Assembly (NCBI GenBank): GCA_030740295.1
Contig: JASLXP010001124.1
Location: 1-14,881, forward strand
Source: Planctomycetota bacterium
GTDB taxonomy: Bacteria; Planctomycetota; PUPC01; JACPCR01
Direction: 5' to 3'
DNA length: 14,881 nucleotides
The notes under the pieces: generated by a model
Databases searched by the model: none
Told to the model about the DNA's origin: nothing
What the model saw: only the letters and a program-made list of their open reading frames with translations
In this document: piece after piece, positions 8,039 through 13,576 of the stretch
Numbering within the stretch: position 1 is the first letter of the stretch
How the letters are laid out: each line of letters opens with the position of its first letter
Program-made: the position numbers and the translations under genes

Positions 8039-8822
8039 CTACCAGTGCAATATGTAGATGGCTACTTCCAGAGTTGTTAGTGCAGCGACATTCTCGGCAA
8101 CAAATGCACTGTCTGCCGGAGTGGGCCGCTTCCGCGTGAACGGCTCTGCGTAAGCGACTCCTTCGTCATCGTCTTCTTCGGCGAGGATGATTTGGGCGTG
8201 GCTCATATAAATGGATTGGTGGTCCGCCAGAGTGGTGATCGTCTTGGGCTCCACAGAAGGTGATGGTCGAGAACATCGTAAACTGTTTCTCCGTGGCTAC
8301 CGGGTCGTCCGTATCTGACAAGACCACTATGCTTCGGCGCGACAGGCTGAGGTAGGGCGCAAGCCAGGTTGTGTCGCGAACGGATTCTTCATCATTGGGA
8401 TGCAGTCCACGACGACGTTACAGATCTTTGCACGGCCAAGATGCTCAACGAGCTGAGCGGTGATCGATTTCGATGAGATGACTTTGGCAGATTGCTCTTC
8501 CGATGCCTTGGACCATCTCGGCGGTACGCGGAGCGACTCGAAGCGATGAGATTCTCATTGACCTTGAGCTGCTTGAACAACGATGTGAAATCCGAACATG
8601 ATCATCATCGTAAAGCAGAAAGGGCACCCCAAGATGATTGGCAAGCGTCGTTCCCAGGACTACGGACTGCGGATCACTGGTGGGCACCCAAAGGAGTCGT
8701 TCAGCAGATTTCCAATTGTCGCCGACGAGCTGTGCTGTCGGCGAAGCCGGGTCATTGCCTACGACAACCTGGCCGGGCAGATGATCGATGCCGCGCCGGA
8801 CCTTCGCGTCTTCATCTTTCGT
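8039..8822 (-). pseudogene. Decayed minus-strand gene, unidentified, at least three frameshifts
   Basis: No single frame spans this stretch, but protein-like segments continue one another across frames on the minus strand: VVVGNDPASPTAQLVGDNW then SVVLGTTLANHLGVPFLLYD (about 8750-8600); SKSITAQLVEHLGRAK and ICNVVVDCIP in another frame (about 8475-8395); DTTWLAPYLSLSRRSIVVLS in the first frame (about 8378-8319); and ITTLADHQSIYMSHAQIILAEE onward in a third, ending at TAG 8039-8041. Breaks fall near 8590-8555, 8400-8385 and 8275-8255. The VVLGTTLANHLGVPFLL pattern loosely recalls cell-wall-binding repeat proteins, but this is not enough to name a family. The remnant lies 28 bp upstream of the 1461-aa gene on the same strand, so it may once have been the first gene of that operon. 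Its 5' end is missing beside the inferred mobile element. Sequencing error could mimic single shifts, but several make decay likelier. Confidence 0.5.
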
Positions 8823-8929
8823 TTAGGGACCAGTTGACCGGTTGGTGGCAGTTGTCATGGCTCCTTTGACTGGTTTATCATTGCCAATCAAGGGCTACTA
8901 GCCAACCTGAACTCGCAGACGAAGATTTC

Positions 8930-9709
8930 GTGGACCATTTTCGCAAATCCCAGAAACCTATGGCTGTCAAAGCCGGGAAAGCTTTCCTCCAAGCAATGGC
9001 AGAGAGCCCGGAGACCCAAGAAGCCTGGGAACGTGCGAGCAAACGGTTGAAGGAGTTCGACAGGATTCTGAAGGAGATAAGAAGCAGTCCGGAGTATCGG
9101 AAAGCCAACTCTCTGGAACTGAGGCTTTGGGATGAGTTCCATGCGGCAATTCGCGAAGGGATGCGTAAGGCGAATAACCAACTGGAGATGAGAAATCTGC
9201 CATCGCAGTCGGGCCTGGAGGATTGGCTAAAGCTCGCCGAGATGGTCGATATTCCTGCGGAGACAGTCGGGAAACTGACCCTCAGAGAGATCGTGAGTTA
9301 CGCAAAAAAGTGGGCGGAGTGGAAAATCCAGGCAGAAATGATTTCTGGTGCCAACCAAAGTGCTGACCAATCAGCAAAGACCGAAAAACAAGTGGCCTCA
9401 CAAGAAAGGCGAGTATCCAGGAAAGTCGAGCGACGGCGACAACACATCCTGGAGTACTTGAGAAGTTACTTTGTTGCGTTGATCAATGGCACCATCCATG
9501 AGGAGTACCCTGAGCTGGCAAATCGAAAGCTCAGCTACGCTGAACTTGGCCGACACTTCAATTGTGATCGCAGCACGATAAAGAGAGACTGCGATGAGAA
9601 TTCAACTCTCATGGAGTGGTTCGAGAAGTGCCGGGACCATGGTAAGCCGGTTGTTCGCGGCCGGAAGCGAAGAAAACCCAAACATCAAGTATCGGATCGG
9701 GACGACTGA
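8930..9709 (+). CDS. Unknown 259-aa helical protein with C-terminal helix-turn-helix
   Basis: I do not recognise a family. The N-terminal two-thirds is highly charged and predicted-helical by eye (residues 15-90 and 95-140), with a Gln/Ser/Lys-rich linker at 140-160. Residues about 200-222 (LSYAELGRHFNCDRSTIKRD) look like a helix-turn-helix, and residues 243-252 form a basic RGRKRRKPK tail, both consistent with DNA binding. Start is uncertain: GTG 8930 gives 259 aa with only GAAGA upstream; ATG 8960 would remove ten residues; and the frame stays open upstream to 8870 with no good start codon. It is the first gene of the plus-strand block, separated by 138 bp from the rest, and that gap holds inverted and repeated GTTGC motifs that it might bind. 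A replication initiator or element regulator is plausible, by position only. Confidence 0.7.
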   Translation: MDHFRKSQKPMAVKAGKAFLQAMAESPETQEAWERASKRLKEFDRILKEIRSSPEYRKANSLELRLWDEFHAAIREGMRKANNQLEMRNLPSQSGLEDWLKLAEMVDIPAETVGKLTLREIVSYAKKWAEWKIQAEMISGANQSADQSAKTEKQVASQERRVSRKVERRRQHILEYLRSYFVALINGTIHEEYPELANRKLSYAELGRHFNCDRSTIKRDCDENSTLMEWFEKCRDHGKPVVRGRKRRKPKHQVSDRDD

Positions 9710-9713
9710 TTTC

Positions 9714-9834
9714 GTTGCGTTGCATTTGCAACAGGATTCTGCAACGACAGATCGATTCTTAAACGATCCCAATTGTCCGTGAAATAACGAGATGCAGCTC
9801 GAACATCTCCCGAAATACACAATTCTCTGCAACG
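9714..9834. repeat. Inverted repeat and clustered GTTGC/GCAAC motifs, candidate origin or operator
   Basis: The 9710-9847 gap holds a perfect 6-bp inverted repeat GTTGCA-TT-TGCAAC at 9719-9732. Further GTTGC/GCAAC copies occur at 9714-9718 and 9741-9745 and at 9829-9833, the last two in the shared context TCTGCAACG. Five copies in 121 bp with mixed orientation, directly before the primase operon and after a gene with a helix-turn-helix, fit binding sites for an element-encoded initiator or repressor. The motif is short, so chance contributes, and copies also occur in coding sequence (for example near 9473). No adjacent AT-rich stretch stands out. Function is inferred from position and arrangement only. 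Confidence 0.5.
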
Positions 9835-9847
9835 CCCGTCCCAGGTT

Positions 9848-10066
9848 ATGCAGAGAAAAAATCCAAAAACTCACGATCTGATTCGTACCGTCAGCGAGCG
9901 AGTGAAGGACTCGCCGTCCTACTGGTTTTCCGTTCTACAGACCGGGATTGATCTGTCCGACTTCGAGTTGGCCGCCGAAGCCCAGCGAGAACTGAGACGG
10001 CTGGGCGTGGAAGTCAAGTTCCGGAAAACCAACCTATCCAGACAGCAGGAGGCGAAGAATGAGTAG
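9848..10066 (+). CDS. Small protein of unknown function, 72 aa
   Basis: The product is a short, charged protein rich in Arg, Lys, Glu and Gln, with a likely helical middle (FELAAEAQRELRRLGVEVKF). I recognise no family. Its stop (TAG 10064-10066) lies 8 bp inside the start of the primase gene, and the primase ribosome site AGGAGG sits within its last codons, so the two are almost certainly translated from one message. Upstream of its own ATG only a weak AGG is seen, too close to the start. It is the first gene after the GTTGC-motif gap. Similar small proteins preceding primases in integrative elements are often accessory or regulatory, but nothing in this sequence shows which. Confidence 0.65.
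   Translation: MQRKNPKTHDLIRTVSERVKDSPSYWFSVLQTGIDLSDFELAAEAQRELRRLGVEVKFRKTNLSRQQEAKNE
10047..10052 (+). promoter_or_regulatory. Ribosome binding site of primase gene
   Basis: AGGAGG lies 6 nt before ATG 10059 and inside the last codons of the 72-aa gene. It fixes the primase start and supports translational coupling across the 8-bp overlap. Confidence 0.8.
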
Positions 10067-11210
10067 CCTCCGGACGGGAGTTCCACACCCCTCGGCCCTG
10101 CGTGCACCAACAATCGCTCGCATATCCCACCAGGCCAAAGAGCAGGTTCGAGCCGCAACTGACATAGTGACTTTGATAAGTTCCTATGTTGAACTCAAAG
10201 CAGCAGGCTCGGAACTCAAGGGCTGCTGTCCTCTTCATGAGGAAAGCAATCCAAGTTTTACCGTCTCTCCATCGAGACAGGTATTCCACTGTTTTGGGTG
10301 CCATGCCGGCGGCGACTGTTTCGCATTTGTAATGAGGAATCTGCGTGTCGATTTTGTTGACGCCGTGGGGATCCTCGCAGAGCAGGCCGGTATCGATCTT
10401 GACCAGGCTTGTCCTCTTTCGATTTCCTCAGACGCCTGTTCGCATCAAGCACCCGCGCAAGCTCGGCCCCAAGAACCCCTGGTACCGATTCCTGACACCA
10501 TTCGCCTCCAGGAGTTTGTCGGTGAAGCACAACAGTCCTTATGGAATCTCCCAGACCTACAGGCCAGGTGGCTCACGAATCGAAATATCACCCTTGCAGC
10601 AGTTAAGGCATGGGGAGTCGGGTTTCTCGAAGGCCCGATATCGTGGCCTGTTATCGGACGGAGCCTCGAAGCGCGAAATGTCTGGGTCTTGCCGATATCC
10701 GACTCGGGAGGGTCGATACGCGCGGCCAAACTCCACATCGAAGACGAAGAATTCAGAAAACAGCATGGCAGCAAGAGCCGCTGGGCATGCTTCGGATTAC
10801 CTCATCCCGATAACAATGGGCAACGAAGACACGCCTACCAAACTCTCTGGCCGCCTCCGGAGTGGTGGTTCGAGGAGCAGGATGAGCGTGCAGCCATCAT
10901 GGAATTCCAGGGCGGCGTATCCAGAGCCGAAGCAGAACGAGAATCTGGATGGCAAAAGACCTGCCTCTATCTCTTGCCCGGCGAATTGAAAGCCTTGCGG
11001 TGGATATCAGCCGGAGAAGCGGCGACTTCCATCACACGAGGCGAATCCATGCGGGCAGAAGACTGGACACCAAAACAAATCGCGCGCCTGAGAGCCCACC
11101 GATTGGTCATCGTTCATGACAATGACGAAGCGGGAAGAATATTCAGAGACGAAACCGTCAAGGCGCTCTCAGGACACATCGAAGATTTACGTACGTTCAC
11201 ACACGGATAG
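10059..11210 (+). CDS. CHC2 zinc-finger DNA primase with Toprim-like C-terminus, 383 aa
   Basis: Residues about 25-110 match the DnaG-type CHC2 zinc-binding domain, with ligands C57, H60, C78 and C81 (CPLH and CFGC), preceded by the usual V(K/R)xxxDIVxLISxYVEL segment and followed by GGD. A divergent middle contains LTNRNITLAAVKAWGVGF (about 185-202), typical of the linker in element primases. The C-terminus resembles a Toprim fold: LLPGELKAL with Glu309, GEAATSITRGE (319-329), and HDNDEAG with D354 and D356. At 383 aa it is much shorter than DnaG (about 600 aa) and lacks a DnaB-binding helicase-interaction domain, so it belongs to the small element-type primases. It would synthesise RNA primers for element replication. 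The next gene starts at 11219, 9 bp downstream. The call is firm on the zinc finger, good on Toprim. Confidence 0.9.
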   Translation: MSSLRTGVPHPSALRAPTIARISHQAKEQVRAATDIVTLISSYVELKAAGSELKGCCPLHEESNPSFTVSPSRQVFHCFGCHAGGDCFAFVMRNLRVDFVDAVGILAEQAGIDLDQACPLSISSDACSHQAPAQARPQEPLVPIPDTIRLQEFVGEAQQSLWNLPDLQARWLTNRNITLAAVKAWGVGFLEGPISWPVIGRSLEARNVWVLPISDSGGSIRAAKLHIEDEEFRKQHGSKSRWACFGLPHPDNNGQRRHAYQTLWPPPEWWFEEQDERAAIMEFQGGVSRAEAERESGWQKTCLYLLPGELKALRWISAGEAATSITRGESMRAEDWTPKQIARLRAHRLVIVHDNDEAGRIFRDETVKALSGHIEDLRTFTHG

Positions 11211-11213
11211 GAG
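11209..11213 (+). promoter_or_regulatory. Ribosome binding site of DUF3987 gene, overlapping primase stop
   Basis: AGGAG lies 5 nt before ATG 11219. Its first two bases are the last two bases of the primase stop codon TAG (11208-11210), so terminating ribosomes can reinitiate directly. Confidence 0.75.
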
Positions 11214-11218
11214 AAGAC

Positions 11219-12799
11219 ATGAGTCGAACGGACTCCAATGAACTGAATGACGAAACTTTCAATGCCGAACGCGAGCGCATGAAGAATGAAGCTCAGGCCT
11301 ACGATTCCACCGGCGAAGTGTGGGCAAGACCTTCACCACTTCTTGAATACGACTTGCCAGTTTTCCCCGTCGAAGTCTTGCCGTTATGGCTGAAGAGCTT
11401 CGTTGAAGCGGTAGCTGCCTCGACCCAGACACCGGTCGACATGGCCGCCATGCTAAGTCTGGCCGCTTTGTCAACGAGTTGTGCCAACAAAGTGAAAGTA
11501 AAAGGAAACGGTAGCCACGAGGAGCCGGTCAACATTTGGACGGCGATTGCACTCCCTCCCGCAAGCAGAAAGAGCGCGGTCTTTGCTCAGATTCAGTCAG
11601 TGATTCACGACTACCAGACTCAGTTGGCTAGAGAGGCGCAGCCGGAGATTGCGATAGCCAACGAGCAGCGGCTCAACAAAGAGAAAAGACTCGAAGAAAT
11701 CAGAAAACAGGCCGCGAAAGCAGCGAACGTCGATAAGGCAGTCGAACTGGAGAAGGAAGCTTGCGACCTCGCAGTGTCACTGGCAGGCATGCCACTGCCT
11801 TCCATGCCCCAATTCATCACAAACGACGCCACACCGGAGAGCCTTGCCAGTCTGATGCAGGCCAACCATGGGCGCATTGCACTGACCAGTCCTGAAGGGG
11901 GAGAAGTCTTTGGAATGATGAACGGCAGATACTCGAGCAATGGCCAGCCGAATATCGACAACTATCTGAAATCTCACGCCGGCGAGCCGATTGACGTCAG
12001 CCGCCAGTTGTTTCGGCGGAACATCCGGTATCCAGCGTTGACTATTGGAATAACTATCCAGCCGGTCGATCTGCAACGGTTGATGGGCAATGAATATTTC
12101 AAAGGTCGGGGCCTGATTGCACGCTTTCTCTACAGCATGCCCAAGAGCATCGTTGGGCACCGAGTGTATGAAGCACCAGAGATTCCGACGGAACTCACCA
12201 CCGCTTACCGCAATCTCCTCACCGAACTCCTGGAGATTCCCTTCGGCAATGATGACCACAGCGACATTTCCCCGCACTTTCTGAGACTTTCAAACGAAGC
12301 GATTACTCGAGACAGAGAATTTTACGACTGGCTTGAGCCCCAGTTAAAGGAGTCCGGCGAGCTCGGCGACATAACAGATTGGGCAGGCAAGTTACATGGC
12401 GCCTCGTTGAGAATCGCCGGCCTTCTCCACATGGCAAAACATGTTTATGAAACCTCTCCATGGGAAAAACTCATTGATGCGGAGACCGTTTCCAACGCAG
12501 TGAAAGTTGGTCGTTACCTCATCCCGCACGCCCAGGCCGCCTACGCCGAGATGGGTGCAGACAAGACCCTCGACGATGCCAGATACGTCTTGGCCAAAAT
12601 CAAATCCAAAGTGCTCAAGCAGTTCACCAAACGAGACCTGCTTCGCGTCGCGAGAAGGTTCAACAAAGCCAGCGAAGCAGAACCCGCGCTGAAACTGCTG
12701 CAGGAAAAAAACTACATCCGACAGGTCAGAGCTCCGAATTCAAACAGCAATTCGCGGCTGATCTATGAAGGCAATCCACTATTTCTGTACGAGTCATGA
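11219..12799 (+). CDS. DUF3987 protein, element replication (primase/helicase-associated), 526 aa
   Basis: The protein has the features of DUF3987 proteins. The N-terminal part has FPVEVLPLWLKSFVEAVAAS (about 49-68). Next comes an MAAMLSLAALST region, a degenerate Walker A-like loop PPASRKS (113-119), a charged helical insert (about 140-190), a Walker B-like IALTSPEGGEVFG (220-232), and the signature GRGLIARFLYSMPKS (296-310). The C-terminal part (about 450-526) looks like a winged-helix region (FTKRDLLRVARRFNK). DUF3987 proteins are common in phages and integrative elements, next to CHC2 primases, and are thought to act as ATPases or helicase-like partners in replication. The loop carries Arg-Lys-Ser without the classic GxxGxGK glycines, which is usual in this family. 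The gene starts 9 bp after the primase and the pair form a replication module. Confidence 0.88.
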   Translation: MSRTDSNELNDETFNAERERMKNEAQAYDSTGEVWARPSPLLEYDLPVFPVEVLPLWLKSFVEAVAASTQTPVDMAAMLSLAALSTSCANKVKVKGNGSHEEPVNIWTAIALPPASRKSAVFAQIQSVIHDYQTQLAREAQPEIAIANEQRLNKEKRLEEIRKQAAKAANVDKAVELEKEACDLAVSLAGMPLPSMPQFITNDATPESLASLMQANHGRIALTSPEGGEVFGMMNGRYSSNGQPNIDNYLKSHAGEPIDVSRQLFRRNIRYPALTIGITIQPVDLQRLMGNEYFKGRGLIARFLYSMPKSIVGHRVYEAPEIPTELTTAYRNLLTELLEIPFGNDDHSDISPHFLRLSNEAITRDREFYDWLEPQLKESGELGDITDWAGKLHGASLRIAGLLHMAKHVYETSPWEKLIDAETVSNAVKVGRYLIPHAQAAYAEMGADKTLDDARYVLAKIKSKVLKQFTKRDLLRVARRFNKASEAEPALKLLQEKNYIRQVRAPNSNSNSRLIYEGNPLFLYES

Positions 12800-12859
12800 A
12801 CAAGTCGAGACTTTTCTTATTCACAAGCCTGAATATGCCCGGAGTTCTTTCGGGCGGAA

Positions 12860-12864
12860 AGGAG
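12860..12864 (+). promoter_or_regulatory. Ribosome binding site deciding start of 91-aa gene
   Basis: AGGAG, within GGAAAGGAGAG, lies 5 nt before ATG 12870. It favours this start over the in-frame ATG at 12765, which would overlap the DUF3987 gene and has no clear site. Confidence 0.75.
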
Positions 12865-12869
12865 AGAAC

Positions 12870-13145
12870 ATGTTTGAAAATCCCAGAACGAATTTGAAGA
12901 AACGGAAAAGCACACCTGCCATGCGGCGGGCATGGAGGCTCATCGAATTGGCCCAAATACTCCGGGAGGAAAACGGGCATTTATGGATCGAGAGAAGACA
13001 GAACCTTCTGGATGCCGACCATTTCGAGGAAATGGCACATGCTCTCGTCAAGCGTATCCAAGCCGGACGCAGGATCGCAGGAGGACTCGATGAATTCGAG
13101 ACCGACCATTTCGATGTCTGGCCGATCGGTGAACGGATCGTCTGA
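12870..13145 (+). CDS. Small basic protein of unknown function, 91 aa
   Basis: The first 35 residues are basic, with a KKRKSTPAMRRAWRLIELAQ stretch, followed by a helical charged segment and an acidic, aromatic C-terminus (DEFETDHFDVWPIGERIV). I recognise no family. The length and charge pattern would suit a small nucleic-acid-binding or regulatory protein, but no motif proves it. A strong ribosome site fixes ATG 12870. It follows the DUF3987 gene after 70 bp and precedes the excisionase-like gene by 59 bp, all on one strand, so it is most likely part of the element operon. Confidence 0.65.
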   Translation: MFENPRTNLKKRKSTPAMRRAWRLIELAQILREENGHLWIERRQNLLDADHFEEMAHALVKRIQAGRRIAGGLDEFETDHFDVWPIGERIV

Positions 13146-13193
13146 GCAATCCTCAAACATATACGCACTTGAACCACGCCCTTCAGACAAGAA

Positions 13194-13197
13194 AGGA
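13194..13197 (+). promoter_or_regulatory. Ribosome binding site of excisionase-like gene
   Basis: AGGA lies 7 nt before ATG 13205 in GAAAGGAAAAATTT. It favours this start over ATG 13169, which has no ribosome site and would add 12 unconserved-looking residues. Confidence 0.65.
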
Positions 13198-13204
13198 AAA
13201 ATTT

Positions 13205-13510
13205 ATGATGAATACGGCATTGATTGAAAAGACCAGCACAGACGATAGTTCAGGCTTCCTGGTCGACGAATTGGCCCAGTTGCCTGATAAGGCCATCCTC
13301 GACGAAAAGCACTTGGCCGGCCTGCTCAAGAAGCACCCTCGAACCATCCAACGCATGGTCGAGCGGGGCGAACTGCCGCCACCAGCAGACTTCGCCAACC
13401 ACAAAGTTTGGCTGGTGATCCACATCCTGACACACCTCGAAAACGCCCTGGCCGAAGCGGCAAAAGAGGCCGAAAGAGAAGCCGCTCGAATCTCCAAGTT
13501 TTCACCTTGA
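13205..13510 (+). CDS. Excisionase/AlpA-like helix-turn-helix protein, 101 aa
   Basis: Residues about 30-62 (ILDEKHLAGLLKKHPRTIQR then MVERGELPPP) form the MerR/excisionase-type helix-turn-helix: helix 1 tests the 'has the marker column been reached' position LAxLL, the turn is KKHP, the recognition helix is RTIQRMVERGELP, and a short wing-like segment FANHKVWLV follows. The C-terminus (75-96) is an Ala/Glu-rich helix. Proteins of this type beside a tyrosine integrase serve as recombination directionality factors or as activators of int (AlpA). The integrase starts 66 bp downstream on the same strand, so they are probably co-expressed. The ATG pair at 13205 and 13208 makes the exact start ambiguous by one residue. 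Confidence 0.8.
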   Translation: MMNTALIEKTSTDDSSGFLVDELAQLPDKAILDEKHLAGLLKKHPRTIQRMVERGELPPPADFANHKVWLVIHILTHLENALAEAAKEAEREAARISKFSP

Positions 13511-13561
13511 TTAATGTGTTTCATCTCGTAAGTCATCACACCCAAATTGAAACTTTGATTT

Positions 13562-13568
13562 GAAAGGA
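13562..13568 (+). promoter_or_regulatory. Ribosome binding site of integrase gene
   Basis: GAAAGGA lies 8 nt before ATG 13577. The 13511-13576 spacer shows no convincing promoter or terminator, so the integrase is likely read from the upstream transcript. Confidence 0.65.
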
Positions 13569-13576
13569 TTCATTTT

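Noticed and set aside
8598..8837. Plus-strand open frame of 79 codons between the two halves
   Set aside because: Its translation looks less protein-like than the minus-strand segments over the same bases, which continue across frames as a decayed gene.
8834..8901. TTGACC and TTGACT as promoter -35 boxes for the element
   Set aside because: No acceptable -10 hexamer lies 16-18 nt downstream of either.
12765..12869. Earlier in-frame start for the 91-aa gene
   Set aside because: It overlaps the end of the DUF3987 gene, lacks a ribosome site, and a strong AGGAG sits 5 nt before ATG 12870.
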